Below, in pieces: positions 42,243 through 51,248 of a stretch of DNA of 64,000 nucleotides (position 1 is its first letter; each line of letters starts with the position of its first letter). Origin of the DNA: Sphingorhabdus sp. YGSMI21 (GTDB lineage Bacteria > Pseudomonadota > Alphaproteobacteria > Sphingomonadales > Sphingomonadaceae); NCBI RefSeq assembly GCF_002776575.1, contig NZ_CP022548.1, forward strand, positions 449,001 to 513,000, read 5' to 3'. The notes under the pieces are model-generated. The model was not told the DNA's origin. It worked only from the letters and a program-made list of their open reading frames with translations, and did not search any database. The position numbers and the translations under genes were made by a program.

Positions 42243-43025
42243 TTGACAAAAATATTACTCCTCGGATGCGGCAATATGGGCGGAGCGCTGCTCAAGGCCT
42301 GGGCCGCTCACACCGAACATGAATTTACCGTGGCAGACCCGGCCAGCCCCGACCTGCCGGAAGGCGTGTCCCTGGTCGGTTCGGTCGAGGAACTGGGCGA
42401 ACAGCTTTTCGACTATCTGATCGTGGCGCTGAAACCGCAACTGATCGATGATGTGCTTCCCGGCTATCTGCCAAGACTGAAGCCGTCGGGCGTCATAAGC
42501 TCGATCGCCGCCGGCTATTCCGCCGCAAAGCTGGCCGCCCATGCACCCGGCCGGTCGGTCATCCGGATCATGCCGAACCTGCCCGCTGTCATCGGCAAGG
42601 GCGTCAGCGGTCTCTACGCCCATGGGACCGTGCCTGAAATGGCATCCGGCACCATCGAGCAACTCGCCTCTTGTTCCGGCGACGTCGTCTGGGTCGACAG
42701 CGAGGATATGCTGGATCGTCTGACCGCAGTCGCCGGAAGCGGCCCGGGCTATGTTTTCGAGATGCTGCGCGCCTATGTCGATGCTGCCGAGAATCTGGGT
42801 TTCAGCGGGGAAGACGCGAAAAATCTGGTTCTGGGAACCGTCCGCGGGACGCTCGATCTGGCGCTGGATTCCGACCTGTCGCTCGAGGACCTGCGCAAGA
42901 ATGTCACCAGCAAGGGCGGCACCACTGCAGCCGGCCTCGCCGCGCTGAACGGTAGCGAGGAATTTTCGACGCTGATCCGCGACACGCTGCAAGCGGCCTA
43001 TGAGCGCGCCGTCGCGCTACGGTAG
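42243..43025 (+). CDS. proC: Pyrroline-5-carboxylate reductase
   Basis: A 260-residue NAD(P)H enzyme making proline. The Rossmann GCGNMGGA at 8-15, ALKPQ, IRIMPNLPAVIGKG and the C-terminal VTSKGGTTAAGLAAL are all diagnostic. The start is TTG at 42243 with AAGAG upstream; no ATG precedes the Rossmann strand. Paired with proB across a divergent promoter. Confidence 0.95.
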   Translation: MTKILLLGCGNMGGALLKAWAAHTEHEFTVADPASPDLPEGVSLVGSVEELGEQLFDYLIVALKPQLIDDVLPGYLPRLKPSGVISSIAAGYSAAKLAAHAPGRSVIRIMPNLPAVIGKGVSGLYAHGTVPEMASGTIEQLASCSGDVVWVDSEDMLDRLTAVAGSGPGYVFEMLRAYVDAAENLGFSGEDAKNLVLGTVRGTLDLALDSDLSLEDLRKNVTSKGGTTAAGLAALNGSEEFSTLIRDTLQAAYERAVALR

Positions 43026-43069
43026 GATTCAGGTTGGCAAAATGCGCGATTGCTCCGCGCCTGAAATGT

Positions 43070-43396
43070 CTAGCCAGTAAAACCGGGCGCCCGGTAGATT
43101 TCGGTTCCGCGCCGGAAGACGACCAGCTTCTTGAGCGTCACCGGGTGGAAGAAGGCTTCGATTGCCTGACCGCTTTCGGTTCTGGCATAGACTTCATAAC
43201 AGTCGCCCTCGACCTGGGTCTTGAGCAGTTCCCAGCCTTCCATCCAAGCCTTTTTCTTCAGTTTCGCAATCGGCTTCCATTTCTCGGTCGGGCCGGCGTT
43301 GCATTTGATATCGCCGTCCGCATAGGCCGGCTGCGCCAGCATCAATGTGGCCAGAACGGCGGCGGCGGCCGTATATTGGCGGGAAATTTTTCTCAT
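43070..43396 (-). CDS. PepSY-like periplasmic protein
   Basis: A 108-residue exported protein (signal peptide to AQPAYA, about residue 26). The core KPIAKLKKKAWMEGWELLKTQ, CYEVYARTESGQAIEAFFHPV has the alpha-beta PepSY pattern. Its ATG overlaps the stop of the MsrQ-like gene (ATGA). PepSY proteins commonly sit beside flavin or haem reductase membrane proteins; a helper role in iron or haem reduction is inference. Confidence 0.75.
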   Translation of the reverse strand: MRKISRQYTAAAAVLATLMLAQPAYADGDIKCNAGPTEKWKPIAKLKKKAWMEGWELLKTQVEGDCYEVYARTESGQAIEAFFHPVTLKKLVVFRRGTEIYRAPGFTG

Positions 43397-43983
43397 GTCA
43401 TACTCCGTTGCGTGCGTTGTCGCCGGCTGCGACCGATGTAGCGTAAAATCCAGGCCACTATGAGCGGGGCGAGATGAACCATTGCTGGCTGCCAGACCCA
43501 ATCCAGTAAAATCCAGTGAACCAGCGCGATAATCAGCGCGGGATAGACGAGGCGCTGGATATTTTTCCACTGTCGTCCTAGTCGGCGCATCGCATAGTTG
43601 AAGCTGATCATTGCGGGGAGCAACATCAGCACAAGCGACAACCAGCCCGTCCAGATACCGGGGATGCCGAACTCTTCGAGCATCGCCGCGAGGCTGTTCA
43701 TGTCGAATATGTAGAATATCAGATGCAGCATGGCATAGCCGAAAGCCGCGACGCCGAGATTGCGACGGATCTTGATCCATCCCCTGAAAAAGCGGTTGAG
43801 ACCGAAAAATTCGGACAAGGGTCCGGGCAACATCGCGAGGATCATCAGCCGCACCGACATTTCCCCACTGGGATGCAGCATGTCCATCGCCAGGACATCG
43901 TCTTGCGAGAAGGACCAGAGCATGAGCAGGCCTGGAAGCGCGAGCAGCAGCCAAAACAGCCCTTTTGTCACATATCTTTTCAT
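43393..43983 (-). CDS. MsrQ/ferric-reductase-like haem membrane protein
   Basis: A 196-residue protein with about six membrane helices. RRNLGVAAFGYAMLHLIFY carries the first haem-binding His context, and LVYPALIIALVHWILLDW the second; both are typical of the ferric-reductase-like (YedZ/MsrQ) superfamily. No MsrP neighbour is present; instead it sits between piuC and the PepSY gene, so electron delivery in iron uptake is more likely than methionine repair. Starts at ATG 43983, overlapping the piuC stop. Confidence 0.82.
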   Translation of the reverse strand: MKRYVTKGLFWLLLALPGLLMLWSFSQDDVLAMDMLHPSGEMSVRLMILAMLPGPLSEFFGLNRFFRGWIKIRRNLGVAAFGYAMLHLIFYIFDMNSLAAMLEEFGIPGIWTGWLSLVLMLLPAMISFNYAMRRLGRQWKNIQRLVYPALIIALVHWILLDWVWQPAMVHLAPLIVAWILRYIGRSRRQRTQRSMT

Positions 43984-44663
43984 AGCGTTGCCCACCGCCG
44001 CAGCAAATTGTGATAGACGTGGATCAGACGATCGATTTCGGGATCATCATGGGTCCGGTCGGGCGTCAGCGACTGGATCGACTGGTCGAGGTCGAACAGC
44101 AGTTCCCGCGCCGAGGCATCGGCAACCGCGCTCTGCATCCAGGTGATCGCGCAAATCCGCTGGCCGCGCGTAACCGGCATCACCTGGTGCAGGCTGGAAG
44201 ACGGATACAGCACCATGTCGCCTGCCGCGAGCTTGACCGGCTGCGCGCCATATTGTTGTTCGATCACCAGTTCGCCGCCGTCATATTCGTCCGGATCGGA
44301 CAGAAATATCGTGGCCGACAGGTCGCTGCGGATGGTCAGATTGGCTTCGGGGAGGCGCATCAGCGCGGCATCGCTGTGCGTGCCGTAATGGCCGCCGTCC
44401 TGATAGAGATTGAAAATGGGAGGCCAGATTTTTTCGGCCAGCGAGGCGGAGATGAACAGCGGATCATTGCCCAGTTTGCGCAATATGACGTTGCCCAGTT
44501 CGACCGAAAGCGCATTCTGCCGATCGATCTGCAAATTCTGCTTCACCTTGACCGAACGGGTACCCGCCGAGGCCGCGCCATCGGACCATTCGGCGGCTTC
44601 GAGCTTCCGCCTGAAATCCCGGACCTGCTCCTCGTCCAGAATATTTTCGATGATTGTAAGCAT
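43980..44663 (-). CDS. piuC: PKHD-type Fe(II)/2-oxoglutarate hydroxylase (PiuC/YbiX)
   Basis: A 227-residue dioxygenase commonly paired with catecholate siderophore receptors. Iron ligands: His96 and Asp98 (HYGTHSDAAL), His159 (SSLHQV); Arg167/169 bind 2-oxoglutarate. YDGGELVIEQQYG is the PKHD hallmark. Substrate is unproven in the family. Follows the TonB receptor gene after a strong terminator hairpin, and overlaps the MsrQ-like gene. Confidence 0.9.
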   Translation of the reverse strand: MLTIIENILDEEQVRDFRRKLEAAEWSDGAASAGTRSVKVKQNLQIDRQNALSVELGNVILRKLGNDPLFISASLAEKIWPPIFNLYQDGGHYGTHSDAALMRLPEANLTIRSDLSATIFLSDPDEYDGGELVIEQQYGAQPVKLAAGDMVLYPSSSLHQVMPVTRGQRICAITWMQSAVADASARELLFDLDQSIQSLTPDRTHDDPEIDRLIHVYHNLLRRWATL

Positions 44664-44689
44664 GGGACCAGCCGTTTGTTGAATTGAAA

Positions 44690-44714
44690 GAGGGGCGACG
44701 AATCGCCGCCCCTC
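44690..44714 (-). terminator. Strong hairpin between receptor and piuC genes
   Basis: An 11-pair stem (one G-U) closed by an ATT loop, followed on the minus strand by TTTCAATTC. It may partially stop the exbB-to-receptor transcript and set a lower piuC level. Confidence 0.75.
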
Positions 44715-44723
44715 CTTCTCGTA

Positions 44724-47090
44724 TCAGAAACGTCCGGTGAGCGTTAGCGTCGCGCGGCGTTCGTCACCCTTGTAGAGGAAGTGACCGCTGCGATAACCGG
44801 CAAGATAATAGTCCTCGTTGGTCACGTTGGTCATATTCACCCGGGCCGAGAGATTCTCGTTTACCTTGTAGCTCGCGAAAGCGTCAAAGGTCCAGTAATC
44901 CGGAACGCGGTAGGTGTAGACTTCCCGCGTCGTATTATAGCTGGCCGCATCGTCCGGCTGGCCGGTGAACATCTCTCCCTTGTAGGTAGCGGTGCCGCCA
45001 AAGGCGAAGGCCTCTGTCGCCTGATAACGCAGCTGCGCCGATGCCTGGGTGTTGGAGAAGTTGCTCAGACGGCGACCGATCTTGGAGGCGTCATTCGAAT
45101 CCGTGACTTCCGAATCCATGAAGGTAACCGATGCCTGGCCGGAGAGTTTCGGCGTGATATTGCCGACGAGGCCCAGTTCGATACCGCGAACACGGTTTTC
45201 ACCGGTGTTCAGGCTTCCGCCCGCGGCATAGTCATCGCCAGCCGATTCAAACACGTCGCTCTTGGTGATCTGGAAAGCCGCCGCGGTAAGCATGAGATGA
45301 TCATCGAACAGATCCGCCTTCACGCCCAGCTCGTAGCTGGTCGAACTTTCCGGACGTCCGTCACCGATGCCGGTTCCGTCATCGACGCAAATGCCGCCAT
45401 AGCCGCAGTTGCCGCCCAGATCGGACTCGCCACCATTGATATTCTTGGCGGTGCCCCAGTTGAAATAGACATAGACCTCATCCATCGGCTTCACGCCAAT
45501 GCCGGCATGACCGTTCCACAATGTATCCTTGTAACGATAGCCGGTTTCGTCTCCGCGGCTGACAACATCATTGCTGTAATCAAACGCATCAACCCGGACA
45601 CCACCATGGATGGAAAGCCAGGGATTGATATCGACCGTATCCATCAGATAGACAGACATGGTCTCTACCTGCCAAGCGCTGTCAACATCGCCATCGAGTA
45701 TCTCGCGCTGCAAGATGTTGTGGATGTCATCAACGTTCACATTGCGATTTTCATCGGTAATACAATATGAAGGATTCAGGCTGCCACCTCTGCCCGCCGT
45801 AATACAATTTGTCGCTCCGGTGCTGGTCGTATCATAGGTCCCGTTCGCGACTTTCAGGTTCGAATATTCGAGGCCTGCAACCACGTTGTGCGCGATTGAA
45901 CCCGTATTGAAATCGGCCAGAACATTGAGCTGGTTGACGAAATATTCGACTTCCTGATTGCCCTGATGGTCGCTCAGAGTCAGGGGGCCGAATGTATCCG
46001 TGTCGGTATCATAGGCACCGCCGCGAAGGCCGGTCAGCACATAGCCGTTGGACGTCTCGCCATAGCGCGTGGAGTTCACGATCGTGAACCCGTCAAACGG
46101 TGTGATGAAGATACGGCCAGTGAACGTATCGACGGTCGTGTTGAGAAAGTCCTCGGTCTGGGTGTAATTGGGAACATCGTCCCATGGACCATGGATCGTG
46201 ACATCGTCGGGTCCGGTGCCTGTAGGCGCCGGAACATAGCCGCCCAGGTCCGGCGTATCGTCGGCTTCGAGATGATAATAGTCGAGCAACACGCGCACTG
46301 TATCGTTCAGCCGGAAGCTGCCGGAGATCGCCGCGCCGATACGCTCGCGATCCGAGAAATTGCGGTTTGGTGCTTCGTCATAGCCGTAAAGCAGGTTGGC
46401 ACGCAGCGCGATATCGTCGCTCAGCGCCCAGTTGCTGTCTAGGGTGACGCGGTAGAAATCGTCGGTGCCGATACCCAGGTCGATGCGGTTGAAATTATAG
46501 TCGGTGCTGGCCTGTTTGGTGATTGAGTTCACCGCGCCACCGGTCGAACCGCGACCGGCGAAGGAAGAGCTTGGGCCCTTGGTGATTTCAATCTGTTCAA
46601 CCGCAAAGGTTTCGCGGGTGGTCATGCCCGGATCGCGCAGACCGTCGACAAACACGTCGCTGCGCGCTTCATGGCCGCGGATGATGTAACGATCGCCAAA
46701 GGCGTTGCCGTTTTCACCGGTACCGACGGTGACGCCGGGCTGGTTGTCGAGAATATCGCGCAGGTTGGTGGCGCCCTGCTCGTCGAGCTGGCTTTCCGTC
46801 AGCACGGTAATCGTTGCCGGCGTTTCCGACAGGGGCTTCACGCGGCGCAAATCGCCCGAAACGCGGGCCTTATAGGGCGCGCCCTTCTGGGTGTAGGGAT
46901 TTACGTCTGCCGCATTGTCTTCGATCTGGAGCGTTTCCAGCTCGACTTCTTCCGGCTCGGCATCCTGGGCAAAGGCGGGAGCGGTCGACAGCGCGGTGGT
47001 CAGGCCCAACGCTACAACAGCGCTGCGCTTGCCGAAACTGCCAAAGCGCAGACTGGCCGGCCTTTGCATCTGGGACATGTCTTTCTTCAT
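44724..47090 (-). CDS. TonB-dependent siderophore receptor (catecholate type, Fiu-like)
   Basis: A 788-residue outer-membrane receptor. Signal peptide ends at TAPAFA; the plug domain has LSETPATITVLTESQLDEQG, then RDILDNQPGVTVGTGE and IRGHEARSDVFVDGLRDPG, the last typical of Fiu/PiuA-like catecholate receptors. The barrel ends with ATLTLTGRF, a proper C-terminal Phe. Start at ATG 47090 has GGAAG seven bases upstream; a TTG at 47111 is upstream in frame. Located downstream of tonB and upstream of piuC. Confidence 0.92.
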   Translation of the reverse strand: MKKDMSQMQRPASLRFGSFGKRSAVVALGLTTALSTAPAFAQDAEPEEVELETLQIEDNAADVNPYTQKGAPYKARVSGDLRRVKPLSETPATITVLTESQLDEQGATNLRDILDNQPGVTVGTGENGNAFGDRYIIRGHEARSDVFVDGLRDPGMTTRETFAVEQIEITKGPSSSFAGRGSTGGAVNSITKQASTDYNFNRIDLGIGTDDFYRVTLDSNWALSDDIALRANLLYGYDEAPNRNFSDRERIGAAISGSFRLNDTVRVLLDYYHLEADDTPDLGGYVPAPTGTGPDDVTIHGPWDDVPNYTQTEDFLNTTVDTFTGRIFITPFDGFTIVNSTRYGETSNGYVLTGLRGGAYDTDTDTFGPLTLSDHQGNQEVEYFVNQLNVLADFNTGSIAHNVVAGLEYSNLKVANGTYDTTSTGATNCITAGRGGSLNPSYCITDENRNVNVDDIHNILQREILDGDVDSAWQVETMSVYLMDTVDINPWLSIHGGVRVDAFDYSNDVVSRGDETGYRYKDTLWNGHAGIGVKPMDEVYVYFNWGTAKNINGGESDLGGNCGYGGICVDDGTGIGDGRPESSTSYELGVKADLFDDHLMLTAAAFQITKSDVFESAGDDYAAGGSLNTGENRVRGIELGLVGNITPKLSGQASVTFMDSEVTDSNDASKIGRRLSNFSNTQASAQLRYQATEAFAFGGTATYKGEMFTGQPDDAASYNTTREVYTYRVPDYWTFDAFASYKVNENLSARVNMTNVTNEDYYLAGYRSGHFLYKGDERRATLTLTGRF

Positions 47091-47107
47091 CGTGAAACTT
47101 CCTTTTT

Positions 47108-47854
47108 TCAACGGGTTCTGAGGGAATAATCAATGGGCAGCGAGATCGTGACTTGGTCTCGCTCCATGGATGCGGGCATGGCCGGCAAGGGTGCTACGCG
47201 TTGCATCAGCGCCAGAGTGGCCTGGTCGAGAATGGTATGCCCGCTGGAGCCGGTGATCGACACATTGGAGATATTGCCGGTACGATCGACCGTGAACCGG
47301 ACCTTGACCACACCCTGTTCGCGGGCCTTGCGGGCTTCGGTTGGATATTTCTTGCGCTGGTTCAGATGCGCGCTGACCATCGCATAATAGTTGGCGCGCT
47401 CTTTCTTGGCTTTGGGGCTGTTTCCGGAAGTGCTGCTTGGCGCAGACTTAGTAGCAGCGACCGGCGGTGCTTCGCTTCGGGCGGGAGTCGCCACCGCGAC
47501 CGGCGTAACCTCGGCCTGCTGAACCGGCCTGACAGGGGCCGCAGGCTGCTTGGCCTCTGGTGGCAATATGACCGCATCATCCGGCAACGGAGCGCGTACG
47601 GTCGGGACCTCGAACGGCAGCGCCTGTTGCGGCGGGATATAGTCCGGCTGCGAAGCGGGCGTCGGCTCAGACATGGCCTCGCTCGCACTCGCAGGGGGAA
47701 GTTCCACGAGAACCACCGGTTCAGGGATGGGGCGGTCGTGCGGAGCCTTCCATGCCATGGCAGCCACACCCAGAAAGGCATGGGCTGCTACAGCAATGGC
47801 TGCGGCGGTAACCCAGCGACGTTTTTCGTCAGAACTGAGCATCGCCTTGTTCAT
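47108..47854 (-). CDS. tonB: TonB energy transducer
   Basis: A 248-residue protein: one N-terminal membrane helix (VTAAAIAVAAHAFLGVAAMAW), a Pro-rich periplasmic stretch (about 40-150) and the C-terminal TonB fold (YPTEARKAREQGVVKVRFTV, then SSGHTILDQATL). It transmits the proton-motive force from ExbB/ExbD to receptors. Start overlaps exbD stop (ATGA). Part of the exbB-exbD-tonB-receptor operon. Confidence 0.93.
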   Translation of the reverse strand: MNKAMLSSDEKRRWVTAAAIAVAAHAFLGVAAMAWKAPHDRPIPEPVVLVELPPASASEAMSEPTPASQPDYIPPQQALPFEVPTVRAPLPDDAVILPPEAKQPAAPVRPVQQAEVTPVAVATPARSEAPPVAATKSAPSSTSGNSPKAKKERANYYAMVSAHLNQRKKYPTEARKAREQGVVKVRFTVDRTGNISNVSITGSSGHTILDQATLALMQRVAPLPAMPASMERDQVTISLPIDYSLRTR

Positions 47855-48276
47855 TTTGCCGAACCCGATTCCGCGCCCACGAGGGCAACGTGCAGATAGC
47901 CGGCAGAGCGCAAGGAGTTCATCGCGCCCATGATCGTGTCATAGGTAATGGTCTTGTCGGCGCGCAGAAAGATGCGTTGCTCCCTGTCGGAACGGGTCGC
48001 CGTTTCGATCGCGGCCCCGAGGCCGGCTTCGGAGACGGGTGTTTCGTTGACGAGAATATTGCCGTCGGCCTGGATCGACAGGAAGACAGGCTTGTCGGGT
48101 TTCGGCGCGGCATTGGCGGTAGAGACCGGCAGGTCGACCTTCACATCGACCGTCGCCAGGGGCGCGGCGACCATGAAGATGATCAGCAACACCAGCATCA
48201 CGTCGATGAAGGGCGTGACGTTGATGTCGTGATTTACCGGAAGGTCATCGCTATTGTCGTTGAGCCGGATCGACAT
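47851..48276 (-). CDS. exbD: Biopolymer transport protein ExbD
   Basis: A 141-residue protein with a short cytosolic start, one membrane segment carrying the conserved Asp (FIDVMLVLLIIFMVAAPL) and a periplasmic domain. Stator partner of ExbB driving TonB. Start and stop overlap or adjoin tonB and exbB (4-base gap), so expression is coupled. Confidence 0.94.
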   Translation of the reverse strand: MSIRLNDNSDDLPVNHDINVTPFIDVMLVLLIIFMVAAPLATVDVKVDLPVSTANAAPKPDKPVFLSIQADGNILVNETPVSEAGLGAAIETATRSDREQRIFLRADKTITYDTIMGAMNSLRSAGYLHVALVGAESGSAK

Positions 48277-48280
48277 TGTT

Positions 48281-49054
48281 TCAATCCTTTTCGATCTTCA
48301 CGGTGCCGCGGCTGAGATCGCGCGAGACCAGCCGCAAAATGGCGGCGGCGGTGTCCGAAACAAGCGCGCGATAGGCAGATATCTGGCGGGAGAAATGGTT
48401 GTACATGACGACCGCAGGAATAGCCGCAACGAGACCGAGCGCCGTCGCCAGCAAGGCTTCTGCAATACCCGGAGCCACAACGGCGAGATTGGTGGTCTGC
48501 TTTTCGGCGATACCGATGAAGCTGTTCATAATGCCCCAGACCGTGCCGAACAGTCCTACGAAGGGAGCCGTCGCGCCGATGGTCGCGAGAATATTGACGC
48601 CGCGCGTCATCTTGCGGGAAAGCGCCGCTTCATAACGTTCGAAGCGGGAAACAATGCGCTCCTTGACACCATCGCCGTCCTGCAGGGCATCGGCGGACAG
48701 CGCGAGCTCGGTCGACGCTTCCTGTACCAGAGCCGTTTTGGACAAAACCGCATCGCCGTTGGCATCATCAAGAGACCGCAGCTTGGCGACTTCATCATGG
48801 ATGAGACGCTCTGCTGCCATGGCCTTGCGCAGCTCGGAGAGCTTGGCGATGAAAATTGTCCAACTGACCAATGAAGCGATGATCAGGCCGATAATGACGA
48901 TCTTCACGATCCAGTCCGCCTGCGCGAACATGCCGCCCACGCTCAGCTCGACGGGGATGGTCGACAGGGAAGACGCCGCGGCTGCGCCGGCGGATGTCAG
49001 CAACGCTGCAATTGCCACGGATTTTATAACATGTCCCATAAGTCTCTTGGCCAC
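48281..49054 (-). CDS. exbB: Biopolymer transport protein ExbB
   Basis: A 257-residue MotA/TolQ/ExbB proton-channel protein with an extra N-terminal signal-like stretch (SVAIAALLTSAGAAAAS) before the first channel helix, as in long-form ExbB. GATAPFVGLFGTVWGIMNSF and the A-rich AEALLATALGLVAAIPAV are the hallmarks. GTG start at 49054 with GGGGG upstream. First gene of the TonB operon; a Fur-like palindrome lies 22 bases upstream. Confidence 0.93.
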   Translation of the reverse strand: MAKRLMGHVIKSVAIAALLTSAGAAAASSLSTIPVELSVGGMFAQADWIVKIVIIGLIIASLVSWTIFIAKLSELRKAMAAERLIHDEVAKLRSLDDANGDAVLSKTALVQEASTELALSADALQDGDGVKERIVSRFERYEAALSRKMTRGVNILATIGATAPFVGLFGTVWGIMNSFIGIAEKQTTNLAVVAPGIAEALLATALGLVAAIPAVVMYNHFSRQISAYRALVSDTAAAILRLVSRDLSRGTVKIEKD

Positions 49055-49076
49055 TGTTGCCCCCTGATATGACTCA

Positions 49077-49091
49077 TGCGAATCATTCGCA
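49077..49091. promoter_or_regulatory. Fur-box-like palindrome (7-1-7)
   Basis: TGCGAAT-C-ATTCGCA is a perfect 7-1-7 palindrome, extended one base each side, that mirrors the Fur core TGATAAT-N-ATTATCA. It starts 23 bases upstream of the exbB start codon, as expected for iron repression. Confidence 0.72.
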
Positions 49092-49127
49092 TCGACGAGA
49101 GGCCAATTACAGCTTCTTATTGCTATT

Positions 49128-49146
49128 GCAAGTGATTCTCATTAAT
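49128..49146. promoter_or_regulatory. Second Fur-box-like site
   Basis: GCAAGTGATTCTCATTAAT matches 12 of 19 positions of the classical Fur box (GATAATGATAATCATTATC). It lies 37 bases further from exbB than the first site. Confidence 0.55.
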
Positions 49147-49424
49147 TTACTGATCATGAACCGGGCGGCCAAATATCCTGTTGTTCGTTTACCTATGGGA
49201 CGAACGTGGTTCTCGGCTGGCGTCGGCTGGACATGTGCAGATTATCCGAAACGGTCCTCGCCCGGTTTGGCCACTTTCTTCGCCAGAACGCGATGGTCCT
49301 CCGACGATTTCACCGAACTCGCCCTGACAAAGATGTACAGGCTTGATTGATCGGGGTAAATCTTTAGGAAATTCATCATTACCATGTCGAATTTTACCTT
49401 CAGAACTTAAAGTTACAGGCGTCC

Positions 49425-50327
49425 ATGAACTATTTTTACAATTGCTATGATCTGGCCATCGAAAGCGAATTGGCCCTATCCGAAATGGTCGCCTTGTCCG
49501 ACACGCCGGAAACCATAGATGTGCGCATCACGCAGGGCGCGATCAATCCGGATGGCCTGGAAGGGGCCGAGCAAATCGGTCCCTTCCTGTGGGCCACGCC
49601 GAATGCCCTGCAATTGCACGTTCCGGATGTCGCCCGTTTTCTGGTTCGCGACGGCAACAGCATCGTATTTGATCCGGCACCGGGCATAGACGAGGACAGC
49701 GTGAGGGTTTTCATGCTCGGTTCGGCGCTCGGTGCATTATTATTCCAGCGCGGCTATCTTGTGCTGCACGGCAACGCTGTTCAGATCGGCGACGGTTGCA
49801 TCATCTGCGTCGGTCACTCGGGCGCAGGAAAATCAACGCTCGCCGCCGCTTTCATGCAGCGGGGCTATAAATTGCTGGCCGATGATGTCGTGCCAATCGA
49901 CAATGATTGCCTTGCCATCCCGGGCTTCCCACGGATCAAGCTATGGCAGGATGCGGCGGACAAGCTGGAAATCGACACCACGCCCCTCACCCGGATCCGA
50001 CCGGACATGGAAAAATTCAACCTGCCGATCACCGACAATTTTGTACCCGAGCCGCTGCCGGTGAAACATATCTACATCTTGCGCAGCGACGATGAGGATG
50101 GCTTTTCCTCTACCGCTATCAAGGGCTTGCAAAAATTCCCGGCCCTCCATGCCAATACCTATCGCCAGAAATTTCTCGACAGCATGGATTTGCGTCCGGA
50201 CCATCTCAATCTTTGCGGGAAGCTTTCGGGGCAAACAGCGATTACCCGTGTTGTCCGGCCGCGAATGGGGTTTGAAGTCGATCAGCTGGTCGACCATATT
50301 CTGGCTGACCTGTCCGAAAGCGTTTAG
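49425..50327 (+). CDS. HPr-kinase-like serine kinase (lasso-tailoring type)
   Basis: A 300-residue HprK-related protein. LHGNAVQIGDG and the P-loop GHSGAGKST (130-138) are followed by LLADDVVPI, the metal-binding DD of HprK. The N-terminal ~95 residues are not the usual HprK sensor. HprK-like kinases in lasso-peptide clusters (paeninodin type) phosphorylate a Ser of the precursor; here the asparagine synthetase-, PqqD- and B2-like genes next door support that. Sulfotransferase gene follows after 2 bases. Confidence 0.78.
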   Translation: MNYFYNCYDLAIESELALSEMVALSDTPETIDVRITQGAINPDGLEGAEQIGPFLWATPNALQLHVPDVARFLVRDGNSIVFDPAPGIDEDSVRVFMLGSALGALLFQRGYLVLHGNAVQIGDGCIICVGHSGAGKSTLAAAFMQRGYKLLADDVVPIDNDCLAIPGFPRIKLWQDAADKLEIDTTPLTRIRPDMEKFNLPITDNFVPEPLPVKHIYILRSDDEDGFSSTAIKGLQKFPALHANTYRQKFLDSMDLRPDHLNLCGKLSGQTAITRVVRPRMGFEVDQLVDHILADLSESV

Positions 50328-50329
50328 AC

Positions 50330-51184
50330 ATGGGCGCTATTTACTGGCTTTCCTCCTATCCCAAATCCGGCAACACGTGGTTCCGCACGTTCCTGCAGAA
50401 TCTTCAACAGGATGGCGATGCCCCGGTTGACATCAACGAATTGCATACCGGCTCCATTGCCAGTGGCCGTGGCTGGCTGGACGAAGTTCTGGGATTTGAC
50501 ACCGCCGACATGCGGCATGACGATATTGATGCCCTGCGGCCCGCGGTATACGACTGGAGCCTGCAATCGCCGGATCTGGAATATCACAAGATTCATGATG
50601 CCTATACATTTCTGCCGTCCGGAGAGCCATTGGTCAGCAGCAGGGCAACACGGGGCGCAGTCTATTTCGTTCGCAATCCGCTCGACGTGGCATCTTCCTT
50701 TGCCAATCACCTGCAGTGCAGCGTCGATGATGCGATCGTGCGGATGGCATCTCCGAAGATGAGCTTTGTGAAGTCGGAAAAGAGGCTGAACGGCCAGGTA
50801 CGGCAAAAATTGTTCAGCTGGTCCGACCACGTGCTGAGCTGGATCGATGCGCCCGATCTCAATCTGGAAATCCTGCGCTACGAGGATATGCTCGAAGACA
50901 GCCTGGCCACATTCACCCGGGCAGCGCGCTTTCTCGAACTGCCCCATGACCAGCCCCGGGTTGAGAAAGCGATCCATTTCAGTCGCTTTGATCGCTTGCA
51001 GGAACAGGAAAAATCTACCGGATTCAAGGAAAAACCGGCCAACACGCCTTCCTTTTTCCGTCAGGGCAAGAGCGGCGGCTGGCGGCAGGAACTGAACGAG
51101 GAACAGATTACCCGAATCATCGCCGATCACGGACCGGTGATGCGGCGGTTCAACTATCTCGACGAGCACGACAACCCGCTGTAG
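50330..51184 (+). CDS. Sulfotransferase-domain protein
   Basis: A 284-residue PAPS-dependent sulfotransferase. YPKSGNTWFRTFLQ (10-23) is the 5'-phosphosulfate loop; YFVRNPLDVASSF is the 3'-phosphate box. Cytosolic. Only 2 bases from the kinase gene, so the two are co-expressed and may modify the same peptide, or the same carrier. No PAPS-synthesis gene is near. Substrate unknown. Confidence 0.82.
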   Translation: MGAIYWLSSYPKSGNTWFRTFLQNLQQDGDAPVDINELHTGSIASGRGWLDEVLGFDTADMRHDDIDALRPAVYDWSLQSPDLEYHKIHDAYTFLPSGEPLVSSRATRGAVYFVRNPLDVASSFANHLQCSVDDAIVRMASPKMSFVKSEKRLNGQVRQKLFSWSDHVLSWIDAPDLNLEILRYEDMLEDSLATFTRAARFLELPHDQPRVEKAIHFSRFDRLQEQEKSTGFKEKPANTPSFFRQGKSGGWRQELNEEQITRIIADHGPVMRRFNYLDEHDNPL

Positions 51185-51248
51185 ATTTCCGCCTTAAGGA
51201 TATTTTGCCCGGCATCCCGAAAGGCAGGGCGGAACATCGCAAGCCTGT

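Larger units (their letters stand above)
49055..49424. other. Regulatory gap between exbB and the kinase gene
   Basis: Holds Fur-like sites (49077-49091 and 49128-49146) for exbB. No credible gene: a plus-strand frame at 49156-49350 has no ribosome site, and a minus-strand 45-codon frame (49379-49242) shows no family. The kinase promoter must lie in the right part. Confidence 0.55.

Noticed and set aside
43397-43954. N-terminal extension of the PepSY gene to 294 residues
   Set aside because: The upstream part overlaps the MsrQ-like gene out of frame; the signal peptide starting at 43396 and the ATGA overlap define the real start.
49156-49350. 64-codon plus-strand frame as lasso precursor
   Set aside because: It holds a Tyr...Leu...Gly pattern and a Gly followed by Asp at ring position 8, but lacks the YxxP spacing, the penultimate Thr, a ribosome site and a plausible core length; the C-terminus has no Ser for phosphorylation.
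49242-49379. 45-codon minus-strand frame upstream of exbB
   Set aside because: Codon use looks coding-like, but there is no family likeness and only a weak ribosome site.
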